A stretch of 64,000 bases of DNA from assembly GCF_042310355.1 (NCBI RefSeq), contig NZ_JBHJMR010000007.1, positions 1 through 64,000 on the forward strand. The letters run 5' to 3'. The notes beneath the pieces were generated by a model, which ran no database searches, was not told the DNA's origin, and was given only the letters and a program-made list of their open reading frames with translations. The stretch is from Wenzhouxiangella sp042310355 (lineage in GTDB: Bacteria > Pseudomonadota > Gammaproteobacteria > Xanthomonadales > Wenzhouxiangellaceae). The position numbers and the translations under genes were made by a program. Shown here in pieces: positions 49,122 through 59,018 of this stretch. Position 1 is the first letter of the stretch; the number at the start of each line of letters is the position of its first letter.

Positions 49122-51260
49122 ATGAAACTCCACTCCATTGCCATGGCGCTCTCGCTGGCCGCCGTTCTCGCCACGGTCGGCTGCGAGCGCCCCGGATCGG
49201 GCGAAACCGGGCGAGCGGACGAACCCTCGGCCTGGGACGTCGGCATCGCGGATCGCGCCCGGCTGATCGACCGGCTGCCCGAAAACACCATTGCCTACCT
49301 GCGCCTGCCCAGCCTGTGGGGGCTGGCCGGCGCACCCAAGTCCAGTGCCCTGGGTAAGGGGCTGGACACCCAGGCCAACCGCGACGCCATCAGCGCGCTG
49401 CAAGCCCGCCTGCCGGAGGTCCTGGCCGCCGACATGGGCCAGCTCGCGCCGGTGCTCACGCTGCTGCTGGAAACCCTGCGATCACCGCTCGAGATCGCGC
49501 TGGTCGGTGACGGCCCCCAACCGCTGGAAGCGGACCTGGTCATCGAGGGCCGGTTCGACTTCGAGACGGTCGCCGAACTCGATGCCGCGATGGCCGAGAT
49601 CGCCGACCAGGCCGGCCTACTGAAGCTGATCGATACGGCCGAAGGCGATGGCCCCGGACAACTCCTGGCCACGATGTTTCCCATCTTCTACGACTTCGAC
49701 CCCCGGACCCGGCGCGCTCGCTTTCTCACCGGGATGAACACCAGCGCCGAGGGACTGGCCGCCTCCCACGACTGGCAGGCGCCCGATCGCAGCCCGATGC
49801 GCGACTACGAGCAGCAGATCGATGCTTCCGGACTCGGTTTCTTCCAGTGGGCCGACATGACGCGGCTGGGCCCGATAATGCGCCAGGGCCTGGACGCCGA
49901 ACAGCTGGCACAGTTCGAGGCGCTGGGCGTGTTCGCCACCCGCCAGCTGGCGATGGGCTACGGCAGCGCCGGCGGCAAGGCGCGCCTGGCCGTCATCGCC
50001 GAAGGTCAGGGTGGACAGGTCTGGGATCTTTCCCTGCCGGTTTCCGATGCGATCGACTTTCGCAGCTCGGGAACGCCCGACTTCGTGTTCGGCCTGACCG
50101 TGCCGGACAACGACTGGCTGGAGCAGGCCACCGCTTCGCTCGGCGAGGATGCCGGAACGGAGCTGGCCGAGGCCAGCGCCCGGCTCGAGGAAGAAATCGG
50201 CCTCGACCTGGAAAGCGTCATCGAGACCCTGGCCGGGCGCATGCTCCTGGTCGACGACGAAAACGGTACTTACCTGGTGCACGAGAGCGACGGCGAACGA
50301 TGGACCAGGTTCTGGGACGCCCTCGCCCGCCACTTCGACATCGAGCAATCGAGCACGCGCATCGGCGGGGCACGGATCCATCACCTCGTCATTCCGGGCA
50401 TCGACATCGCCGAGGAGATCGGCGACTTGCGCGAGAGCAACCCCGGCCTGGCGTTCATCATGGGCCGATCCATGCAGGTCGGCACGCACCTGTTCTGGAT
50501 GCAGGAGGATGACCGCATCCTGATCGCCGCCGTTCCGCAGGTGCTGATGGCGCGCCTCGACCATCCCGGTGACGTCGTCGTCGGCGAGTGGCTGGCCAAT
50601 TCCGGCGTGGATACCGAGCATGCCGGCGTGTTCGGCGCCCTGCGCCTCAACGACGCCCCGCGACGCAACTATTACTACTACATCAGCTCTCTTCTGGGCA
50701 TCGCCGACATGCTCGAGGCCGACATCGACGTCTCCGCCTTCCCGACGGCCCGCGAACTCGACCTGCCCGAAACCGGCACGGTGGGATTCGCCGTGCACTA
50801 CGCGCAGGGCCGGCTCGGCGCCACCCTGGCCTTCGAGAATCACCCCGGCGACCTGTTCTACGCCGGCGGCCTGAGCGCCGTGGCGGCGCTGGGCGTTGCC
50901 GCGGCCGTGGCCGTGCCCGCCTACCAGGACTACCGTGCCCGCGCCGAGCTGGCGACGGCCTACGCTTCGACCGCCGAATTCCGCGGCCTGGTCGCCCGCC
51001 ACGTGTCCGAGCAGGGCCGACTGCCACCGAGCGCGGCGGCTGCGGATTGGGCGGCCGCCATCCCGCTGGGGCCCGGTGTCGTCAACGCCATCTGGCAGTC
51101 GGAGCCGCCCGGCCTGAGGCTGGTCCTCGCCGGTGGCTCGGGCCTGGCGGAAAACGCCAAGCTGATGATCAGCCCCCAGATCGAGGCGGAAATGCTCACT
51201 GGCTGGACCTGCAGCAGCGACACCGTCGAGGACAAGCACCTCCCCGCCAGCTGCCGGTGA
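49122..51260 (+). CDS. Large lipoprotein with a type IV pilin-like C-terminus
   Basis: 712 residues. An N-terminal lipoprotein signal (ALSLAAVLATVGC, Cys at 21) is followed by about 540 residues of unknown domain with periodic segments (GPGQLLATMFPIFYDFDP, ATRQLAMGYGSAGGKARL). From about residue 584 the sequence changes to AVAALGVAAAVAVPAYQDYR, then RARAELATAYAS, and it ends WTCSSDTVEDKHLPASCR. This is the typical downstream half of a type IVa pilin: helix end, VPAYQDY, and a C-terminal disulfide loop with LPASC. The prepilin-peptidase site is absent. Function unknown; see findings. Confidence 0.78.
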   Translation: MKLHSIAMALSLAAVLATVGCERPGSGETGRADEPSAWDVGIADRARLIDRLPENTIAYLRLPSLWGLAGAPKSSALGKGLDTQANRDAISALQARLPEVLAADMGQLAPVLTLLLETLRSPLEIALVGDGPQPLEADLVIEGRFDFETVAELDAAMAEIADQAGLLKLIDTAEGDGPGQLLATMFPIFYDFDPRTRRARFLTGMNTSAEGLAASHDWQAPDRSPMRDYEQQIDASGLGFFQWADMTRLGPIMRQGLDAEQLAQFEALGVFATRQLAMGYGSAGGKARLAVIAEGQGGQVWDLSLPVSDAIDFRSSGTPDFVFGLTVPDNDWLEQATASLGEDAGTELAEASARLEEEIGLDLESVIETLAGRMLLVDDENGTYLVHESDGERWTRFWDALARHFDIEQSSTRIGGARIHHLVIPGIDIAEEIGDLRESNPGLAFIMGRSMQVGTHLFWMQEDDRILIAAVPQVLMARLDHPGDVVVGEWLANSGVDTEHAGVFGALRLNDAPRRNYYYYISSLLGIADMLEADIDVSAFPTARELDLPETGTVGFAVHYAQGRLGATLAFENHPGDLFYAGGLSAVAALGVAAAVAVPAYQDYRARAELATAYASTAEFRGLVARHVSEQGRLPPSAAAADWAAAIPLGPGVVNAIWQSEPPGLRLVLAGGSGLAENAKLMISPQIEAEMLTGWTCSSDTVEDKHLPASCR

Positions 51261-51790
51261 GCACCGAAAGCGACTGGGTCTTTGGCTACGGCTCGCTGAT
51301 CTACAAGGTGGATTTTCCCTACCTGGATCGCGAGCCGGCGCAGATCAACGGCTGGGTACGCCGCTTCTGGCAGGGCTCACACGACCACCGGGGCACGCCC
51401 GAGGCGCCGGGCCGGGTCGTGACCCTGGTTCCGGATGCGGCCCGCACCTGCCGCGGCATGGCCTACCGCGTCGAACACGACGTGTTCGAGCACCTCGACC
51501 ATCGCGAGAAAAACGGCTACCAGCACCACCGCGTGACTATCGACCTGCTCCGTCGCGGCAAGTCGGTGGCGGGCATGCTCTACGTGGCGGGCCGCGACAA
51601 TCCGGCCTTTCTCGGGCCGGACGAGCCGCAGGTTCTGGCCGAACACATCGTCGCCGCCCGCGGACCGAGCGGCCTGAACCGCGACTACCTGCTCAGGCTG
51701 GCTGAATCGCTGCGCGAACTCGGCGACGAGGACGAACACGTCTTCGATCTCGAACGGCGCGTCAGGGCCCTGCTCAACGATGCCGACTGA
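51257..51790 (+). CDS. chaC: Gamma-glutamylcyclotransferase, ChaC type
   Basis: A 177-residue ChaC-like protein. The N-terminal WVFGYGSLIYKVDF matches the glutathione-binding loop (usual FGYGSLIW). The probable catalytic glutamate lies in LDHREKNGYQ, and GPSGLNRDYLLRLAE is as in the family. ChaC enzymes cleave glutathione to 5-oxoproline and Cys-Gly. The GTG start at 51257 overlaps the preceding stop by 4 bases, so it is probably translationally coupled to the lipoprotein gene. Confidence 0.88.
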   Translation: MSTESDWVFGYGSLIYKVDFPYLDREPAQINGWVRRFWQGSHDHRGTPEAPGRVVTLVPDAARTCRGMAYRVEHDVFEHLDHREKNGYQHHRVTIDLLRRGKSVAGMLYVAGRDNPAFLGPDEPQVLAEHIVAARGPSGLNRDYLLRLAESLRELGDEDEHVFDLERRVRALLNDAD

Positions 51791-51880
51791 CTGCCGGGAA
51801 GAAGTCGACCAGGCATTCTGATACGGTGATTGCAACGGTCGAATGACCGTACCGGATCACCCACCCCAAGGAGAATGCGC

Positions 51881-52018
51881 ATGACCCTCCACCTCGAAAT
51901 GGTACCCATCCTGTCACTGATCGCCGGCATCGCCATCCTGATCGTGCCCAAGCTGCTCAACCTGATCGTGGCGATCTATCTGATCGTGATCGGCATCGTG
52001 GGGATCTTCGGACTGTAG
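51881..52018 (+). CDS. DUF3096 small membrane protein
   Basis: 45 residues, a single gene too short for many gene finders. It has two short hydrophobic segments around a Pro-Lys turn: VPILSLIAGIAILIVPKLLN and then LIVAIYLIVIGIVGIFGL. This is the typical DUF3096 pattern. AAGGAG at 51868-51873 sits 7 bases before the ATG at 51881, and the ATG at 51875 would be too close. Function unknown. Confidence 0.85.
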   Translation: MTLHLEMVPILSLIAGIAILIVPKLLNLIVAIYLIVIGIVGIFGL

Positions 52019-52043
52019 AAAACCCGATTGGATCGGGCCGGGC

Positions 52044-53918
<1,875 letters not shown>

Positions 53919-54083
53919 GGGCAAGGGCCTTGCGGACCGAAGGGGCGAAACGGACCGCCATTGTACGGAATCGACACCCGAATGCATGACTTATCGGCCA
54001 TGCCACCGCGTTAGGGTTGCAGTAGACTTGCGGGTAGCCATGGCACGCCGTGGCCTGGCGTCGGTTCACGGAGGGAGAAATTG

Positions 54084-54557
54084 ATGATCGAACAGTCCTG
54101 GTTCTGGCTGATCCTCGGGGCCCTGCTGGTCCTGTCCGAATTCTTTGCAACGGGTGTCGTCGCCCTGTTCTTCGGCATCGGCGCGATCCTGGTCGGCCTC
54201 CTGACGGCCATGGGCCTGCTCGGCAGCCTGCCCGAGCAGGTCATCGTCTTCGCCGTGCTGTCGGTCGGTTCACTGCTGTTCGCCCGCGAAAAGATCCGGG
54301 TCTGGTTCCGCGGCAGCGTCTCCGACCGCTGGGACGGCGATCGCGACCTGGTCGCCGCGCGCGGCGAACGCGTGACCGTGACCCGGAGCTTCTCCGAGGG
54401 CGTCGGCAAGGTGCGGCTCAGCGGCGCCGAATGGAAGGCCGAATGCGAAAACGGCGAACTCGGCGAGGGAGACACCGCCTGGGTCGTCGGTCATCGCGGC
54501 ATCACCCTGCTGGTCTCGGCCGAGCGGCCCGACCACGCGCACGATCAGGCCGGCTGA
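54084..54557 (+). CDS. NfeD-family membrane protein (short form)
   Basis: 157 residues. Two or three hydrophobic segments occur at the N-terminus (WFWLILGALLVLSEFFATG, VVALFFGIGAILVGLLTAMG), and a soluble OB-fold-like C-terminal domain follows (LVAARGERVTVTRSF). It lacks the ClpP-like protease domain of long NfeD. The ATG at 54084 follows GAGGGAG; a TTG three bases upstream is less likely. It lies 40 bases upstream of an SPFH gene, the standard NfeD/stomatin partner arrangement. Confidence 0.9.
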   Translation: MIEQSWFWLILGALLVLSEFFATGVVALFFGIGAILVGLLTAMGLLGSLPEQVIVFAVLSVGSLLFAREKIRVWFRGSVSDRWDGDRDLVAARGERVTVTRSFSEGVGKVRLSGAEWKAECENGELGEGDTAWVVGHRGITLLVSAERPDHAHDQAG

Positions 54558-54597
54558 TCGTCATTTTTTAGAATTTTCACTACAGAGGGATCCATCG

Positions 54598-55530
54598 ATG
54601 GACTTTGCAACCGTTCTTTCACTGATCGTGCTGGCGATCGTCATCATCGCGGTGGTCAAGACCGCCCAGATCGTGCCGCAGCGCTCGGCCTACGTGGTCG
54701 AACGTCTCGGGCGCTTCCACAGCGTGCTCGACGCCGGCTTCCACCTGATGATTCCGTTTGTCGACCGCGTCGCCTACAAGCACACGCTCAAGGAAGAAGC
54801 GATCGACGTGCCGCAACAGGCCTGCGTGACCAAGGACAACATCCAGATCCACGTCGACGGCGTGATCTACATGCAGGTCATGGACGCCCGTTCGGCCTCC
54901 TACGGAATCGAGGACTACCGCTACGCCGCCATCCAGTTGGCCCAGACCACCCTGCGCTCGGTGATCGGCAAGACCGACCTCGACAAGAGTTTCGAGGAAC
55001 GCGTGATCATCAACGAGAAGGTGGTCGAGGCCCTGTCGGAGGCCGCCGAACCCTGGGGCATCAAGGTGCTGCGCTACGAGGTCGCCGACATCATCCTGCC
55101 CGAGACCATTCGCGACGCGCTGGAAAAGCAGATGCGCGCCGAACGCGAGCGCCGGGCAACCGTGGCCGAGTCGGAGGGTGCCCGACAAGCCAAGATCAAC
55201 GTTTCCGAGGGCATGAAGCAGGAGACGATCAATGTCTCCGAAGGTGACATGCAAAAGCAGATCAACGAGGCCAAGGGCCATTCGGAAGAAATCCGCCTGC
55301 TTGCCGAGGCGACGGCCGCCGGCATCGAGCGCATCGCCAGCGCCATCAACCAGCCCGGCGGCAGCGAGGCCGTGAGCCTGCGCATCGCCGAGCAGTACGT
55401 GGGCGAGTTCGGCAAGCTGGCCAAGGAAACCAACACGCTCATTCTGCCGGCCGAATTGTCGGACATCGGCGGCGTCGTCGCGGGCCTGGCCCAGACGCTC
55501 AACAAGAGCGTCAAGTCACCCGCCGCCTGA
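54598..55530 (+). CDS. SPFH/Band 7 membrane scaffold protein
   Basis: A 310-residue stomatin/QmcA-type protein. One N-terminal membrane helix (VLSLIVLAIVIIAVVK) precedes the SPFH domain (QIVPQRSAYVVERLGRFHSV, then LDAGFHLMIPFVD). A long charged coiled-coil region follows (KQINEAKGHSEEIRLLAEAT). It likely forms membrane microdomains with the NfeD protein encoded upstream; family members can modulate FtsH protease complexes. The ATG at 54598 follows a AGAGGGA ribosome-binding site. Confidence 0.93.
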   Translation: MDFATVLSLIVLAIVIIAVVKTAQIVPQRSAYVVERLGRFHSVLDAGFHLMIPFVDRVAYKHTLKEEAIDVPQQACVTKDNIQIHVDGVIYMQVMDARSASYGIEDYRYAAIQLAQTTLRSVIGKTDLDKSFEERVIINEKVVEALSEAAEPWGIKVLRYEVADIILPETIRDALEKQMRAERERRATVAESEGARQAKINVSEGMKQETINVSEGDMQKQINEAKGHSEEIRLLAEATAAGIERIASAINQPGGSEAVSLRIAEQYVGEFGKLAKETNTLILPAELSDIGGVVAGLAQTLNKSVKSPAA

Positions 55531-55546
55531 GATCGGCGTCCTTGAA

Positions 55547-55571
55547 CGACGGCCGGCTCAGCCGGTCGTCG
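55547..55571. terminator. Hairpin between the convergent SPFH and cysQ genes
   Basis: Arms CGACGGCCGGCT and AGCCGGTCGTCG pair at 11 of 12 positions (one G-T) across a single-base loop. It spans the cysQ stop codon. There is no U-tract on either strand, so it is likely a stem-loop at the gene end and only possibly a terminator. Confidence 0.4.
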
Positions 55572-56367
55572 CTTCGAACCATGCTCTATCGGGCTCCCTG
55601 CAAGCAATGAACCAGGGATTGAGCACTTCCTCGCGAGCGTTGTAGGTCAGGGGCTCGCCCGTTTCGGCGTTGACCACCTGCCCGCCGGCGGCTTCCACCA
55701 CCGCCTGCGCGGCGCAGGTATCCCACTCGCAGGTCGGCCCGAGCCTCGGGTAGATATGGGCCGAACCGTCGGCGACCAGGCACAGCTTGAGCGAGCTACC
55801 CATGGCCACGAATTCGGCCGAACCCAGCCGGGCCACGAAATCCTCGACTTCGCGCGTGTTGTGCGAACGGCTGCCGACCACCTGCCAGGGCCGATCATCC
55901 TGCTTGTGCCCGGCCTCGATGGCGACCGGTTCGCGCGCGTCATCCTGGCGCCAGGCGCCGTCCTCGATCGAGGCGAAGTACCAGCGATCCAGCGCCGGGG
56001 CGTAGACCACGCCCAGCACGGGCTTGTGGTCGCGCACCAAGGCCACGTTGACCGTGAACTCGCCGTTTCGCTTGAGAAACTCGCGCGTGCCGTCGAGCGG
56101 GTCGACCACCCACAGTTCCCGCCAATGCTTGCGCTGCGACCAAGGCGCCTGCTTCGATTCCTCCGAAAGGATGGGCACATCGGGGGTCAGCGCCTGCAGG
56201 CGCTCGACCAGGATGCGGTTGGCGGCCAGGTCGGCCTCGGTCAGCGGGCTGTTGTCTTCCTTGTCGACAAACTCGGTCGTGGCCGGGTCGTTGTAGACCG
56301 CCATGATGGCCTCACCGGCCTCGGCCACAGCCTCGCGCACGCGCGGCAGCAGATCATCTGATTGCAT
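55558..56367 (-). CDS. cysQ: 3'(2'),5'-bisphosphate nucleotidase CysQ
   Basis: A 269-residue inositol-monophosphatase-fold enzyme that removes 3'-phosphate from PAP made during sulphate assimilation. Metal-binding motifs are DNSPLTEADLAAN, VDPLDGTREFL and WDTCAAQAVVEAAGG. The ATG at 56367 gives MQSDDLLPRVREAV. It is downstream of galU on the same strand but separated from it by the repeat element at 56395-56530, so cotranscription is uncertain. Confidence 0.92.
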   Translation of the reverse strand: MQSDDLLPRVREAVAEAGEAIMAVYNDPATTEFVDKEDNSPLTEADLAANRILVERLQALTPDVPILSEESKQAPWSQRKHWRELWVVDPLDGTREFLKRNGEFTVNVALVRDHKPVLGVVYAPALDRWYFASIEDGAWRQDDAREPVAIEAGHKQDDRPWQVVGSRSHNTREVEDFVARLGSAEFVAMGSSLKLCLVADGSAHIYPRLGPTCEWDTCAAQAVVEAAGGQVVNAETGEPLTYNAREEVLNPWFIACREPDRAWFEATTG

Positions 56368-56394
56368 TGAATTCTCTCAATTTCCAAAAAAATC

Positions 56395-56530
56395 TAAACG
56401 CAAAGACGCCAAGACGCGAAGGGAAAAGACTCAACCATTTGTGGAACAGAATGACTTCGGAAAGTCCCGGGTTTCGGCTCTGTCCCTAATTGAATTCTAG
56501 TTTTCTTTGCGTCTTTGCGTCTTTGCGTTT
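56395..56530. repeat. Inverted-arm repeat element, 8-bp units (family A, copy 2)
   Basis: Left arm TAAACGCAAAGACGCCAAG continuing ACGCGAAGG (56395-56423), right arm CTTTGCGTCTTTGCGTCTTT continuing GCGTTT (56501-56530). The arms match those at 19315-19500, but the spacer of about 77 bp does not. It occupies the gap between cysQ and galU and ends 14 bases before the galU stop. Confidence 0.82.
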
Positions 56531-56543
56531 CAAAGGTTTGTTT

Positions 56544-57404
56544 TCAATTGTTTTCAAGCCACGCCGAGAAGTCGCCCCCCAGCTCGGGGTGCTTGCGGCC
56601 GAGGTCGACGGTGGCCTGGAGGAAGCCGAGCTTGGAGCCGCAGTCGTAGTGGCGGCCTTCGAACTGGTAGGCGTCGACCGCCTGCTCGTCGAGCAGCGTG
56701 GCGATGGCGTCGGTGATCTGGATCTCGCCGCGGTGGTCCGGGGCGGTGTGCTCGAGCAGTTCGAAGATGCGCGAGTTCAGGACGTAGCGCCCGACGATGG
56801 CCAGGTTGGAAGGCGCGTCCTCCGGCTCGGGCTTTTCGACCACGCCGCGAATGCGACCGCTGCGACCGCTGAACGACTCGACATCCACCACACCGTAGGA
56901 ACGGGTCTTCTCGCGCGGCACTTCCTCGACGCTGATCGCCGAGGCGCCGGTTTCGGCGTGGTGACGCGCAAGCTGTGCGAGCACCGGATCATCGCCGTTG
57001 TCGACCAGGTCGTCGGGCAGGATCAGCCCGAAGGCGTCACCGGCGACCAGCGAGCGGGCGCAGAGCACGGCGTGTCCCAGGCCCAGGGCCTGGCGCTGCC
57101 GGACGTAGAGACATTCGACGCCGGCGGGTACCGTGTTCTGCGCGAGTTCGAGCAGTTCATGCTTGCCGCGCTGTTCGAGCTCGGTCTCGAGCTCGTAGGC
57201 CATGTCGAAGTGGTCGGCAATCGCGTTCTTGGTCCGCCCGGTGACGAACACCAGGCGACGCGCACCGGCCGCCACGGCCTCTTCCACCGCGTACTGAATC
57301 AGCGGCTTGTCGACGACAGGCAGCATTTCCTTCGGGATGGCTTTCGTCGCGGGCAGGAATCGGGTGCCGAGCCCGGCGACGGGGAAGACGACGGTATCGA
57401 TCAT
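56544..57404 (-). CDS. galU: UTP-glucose-1-phosphate uridylyltransferase GalU
   Basis: A 286-residue GalU, making UDP-glucose for polysaccharides and LPS. The nucleotide-binding start VVFPVAGLGTRFLPATKAIP, KEMLPVVDKP, and GLGHAVLCARSLVAGDAFG are intact. Length fits (about 290-300). The ATG is 51 bases from a heptamer tandem array upstream (57455). Two glycosyltransferases earlier in the window could use its product, by inference. Confidence 0.95.
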   Translation of the reverse strand: MIDTVVFPVAGLGTRFLPATKAIPKEMLPVVDKPLIQYAVEEAVAAGARRLVFVTGRTKNAIADHFDMAYELETELEQRGKHELLELAQNTVPAGVECLYVRQRQALGLGHAVLCARSLVAGDAFGLILPDDLVDNGDDPVLAQLARHHAETGASAISVEEVPREKTRSYGVVDVESFSGRSGRIRGVVEKPEPEDAPSNLAIVGRYVLNSRIFELLEHTAPDHRGEIQITDAIATLLDEQAVDAYQFEGRHYDCGSKLGFLQATVDLGRKHPELGGDFSAWLENN

Positions 57405-57454
57405 GGTTCGTAGAGCCCCTGGGTTGCCAAAGGGGCATGGTAGCGGAAATCGGG

Positions 57455-57575
57455 TTCCGGGTTCCGGGTTCCGGGTTCCGGGTTCCGGGTTCCGGGTTAC
57501 GGGTTACGGGTTACGGGTTACGGGTTACGGGTCACGGGTTACGTAAACCGTAAACCGTGGTCCGTAAACCGTCGA
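57455..57575 (+). repeat. Heptanucleotide tandem array with inverted tail (family C, array 2)
   Basis: Six TTCCGGG units (57455-57496), five TTACGGG units (57497-57531), one TCACGGG and a partial unit (57539-57544), then CCGTAAACCGTGGTCCGTAA-type sequence in reverse orientation (57541-57575). The array fills the gap between galU and cpoB. Block-wise homogeneous variant units match the style of the array at 27721 (which shares TTCCGGG) and indicate separate local expansions. Confidence 0.95.
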
Positions 57576-57580
57576 CCGCT

Positions 57581-58438
57581 TCAGTAATGCCCGGCCAGCC
57601 GCATATCCCGCAAGCGTCCCTCGGCCAGGCGCGCGAGCGTGGTGCCGGGGTGCTCGCTGCGAACCTGCTCGAGCGCGGCACGCGCCTGGTTCCAGCGCTC
57701 CAGCTCGTAGTGGCTGAAACCGATCTTGAGCAGCGCATCGCCCTGCTTGCTGCTGTCCGGGAATCGCTCGAGCAACTCGTCGAAGTAGTCCAGCGCCGTC
57801 TGGAAGTCGCGCGTGACGTAGTAGGTTTCGGCCAGCCAGTAGAGCGCGTTGGGTGCGTAGGCAGAATCCGGATACTGTTCGAGGAAGGCCGAAAAGCCCT
57901 CGGCGGCATCGGCGTAGCGGGTCTCCCTGAGCGCGCGGAAAGCCCGCTCATAGTCGTTCTTCTCGTCTTCTCCGACCGAATCCAGGTCCCGGGACCGGCC
58001 CGTCGAGGGCTCGGCCAGCGGCGTGATCTCGGCCTCTGCGTCGAGCGGCTCGCGCACTTCCGGCGCGTCATTTCCGGATCGCGAAGAAGGTACGGAATCG
58101 CTGGCCGGAGAAACCGGTGCTCGTTCCGAAGAGGACTCGGAAGGCTCGGACGCAGAGTCCCGGTCATTCGGGGCCGTGACGTCACTGCCCTGCTCCTGTT
58201 CCCGCGCCTGCAGCCGACGGTCGAGATCCAGGTACTGATCGCGCTGGCGGCGACGCAGATTCTCGATCTCACGCTGTTGCGACTCGACCATGCCGCGCAA
58301 CTCGCGCACTTCTTCCTTCAGCGCCTGGACGTCGTAGACCAGGTTGCTGTTGTCCTGGGCATGTACGGGAATTACGGCGGCCGGCACGAGGCCGACCGCC
58401 GCAATCATTACCAGTCTTGTGAGCTGTCTCAACGCCAT
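57581..58438 (-). CDS. cpoB: Cell division coordinator CpoB (YbgF)
   Basis: A 285-residue periplasmic protein. A signal peptide (QLTRLVMIAAVGLVPAAVIP, then VHA) is followed by an N-terminal coiled-coil trimerisation region (YDVQALKEEVRELRGMVESQ), an acidic low-complexity linker, and TPR repeats at the C-terminus (YERAFRALRETRYADAAEGF). CpoB couples PBP1B activity to the Tol machine; PBP1b is also in this window. The ATG overlaps the pal stop (TAATG). Confidence 0.93.
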   Translation of the reverse strand: MALRQLTRLVMIAAVGLVPAAVIPVHAQDNSNLVYDVQALKEEVRELRGMVESQQREIENLRRRQRDQYLDLDRRLQAREQEQGSDVTAPNDRDSASEPSESSSERAPVSPASDSVPSSRSGNDAPEVREPLDAEAEITPLAEPSTGRSRDLDSVGEDEKNDYERAFRALRETRYADAAEGFSAFLEQYPDSAYAPNALYWLAETYYVTRDFQTALDYFDELLERFPDSSKQGDALLKIGFSHYELERWNQARAALEQVRSEHPGTTLARLAEGRLRDMRLAGHY

Positions 58439-58968
58439 TACCGGGCCGTGTAGACGATCTCCACGCGACGGTTGCGCTGCCAGCAGTCGTCGTCGCTCTC
58501 GCGACAAACCGGGCGCTCTTCACCGTAGCTGACCACTTCGACCTGGTTCGATGGCACGTTGTTGGCGCGCAGCAGATCCTGCACCGAGTTGCCGCGGCGC
58601 TCGCCCAGGCCGAGGTTGTATTCACGCGAGCCACGCTCGTCCGCATGCCCTTCGAGCATCACGCGAGCCGAGGAATTGTTGCGCAGGTATTCCGCGTGCG
58701 CCTCGATGATCGGACGGAACTGCGAGCGAACGTTGGAACGGTCGAACTCGAAGTAGACGACGCGCTGGCTCAGCAGGCTGTCGGAGTTGTCGAGATTGCG
58801 CGGATCGCTGAAATCACGCGGGTCGAGGCGATCGGTTTCCGGCTCTTCAGCCGGCTCTTGCGTCGGCGGGGGTTCCGGGGCTTCGGGTTCTTCAACCGTT
58901 TCCCTTGCGCAGGCAGCCAGAATGGCGGCCAGCATGACAAGGGCGATGAATCGCAGTGCAGTCTTCAT
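58438..58968 (-). CDS. pal: Peptidoglycan-associated lipoprotein Pal
   Basis: A 176-residue outer-membrane lipoprotein. The signal ends in ILAAC (Cys at about 19), a Pro/Glu-rich linker follows, and an OmpA-like peptidoglycan-binding domain contains RVVYFEFDRSNV, EGHADERGSREYNLGLGERR and ESDDDCWQRNRRVEIVYTAR. Pal anchors the outer membrane to peptidoglycan and binds TolB. AGGAGG precedes the ATG at 58968. Confidence 0.95.
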   Translation of the reverse strand: MKTALRFIALVMLAAILAACARETVEEPEAPEPPPTQEPAEEPETDRLDPRDFSDPRNLDNSDSLLSQRVVYFEFDRSNVRSQFRPIIEAHAEYLRNNSSARVMLEGHADERGSREYNLGLGERRGNSVQDLLRANNVPSNQVEVVSYGEERPVCRESDDDCWQRNRRVEIVYTAR

Positions 58969-59018
58969 GCTACCTCCTGGGAGTCGTACAGGCATTGTTA
59001 GGGGCAATTTCATATCGT

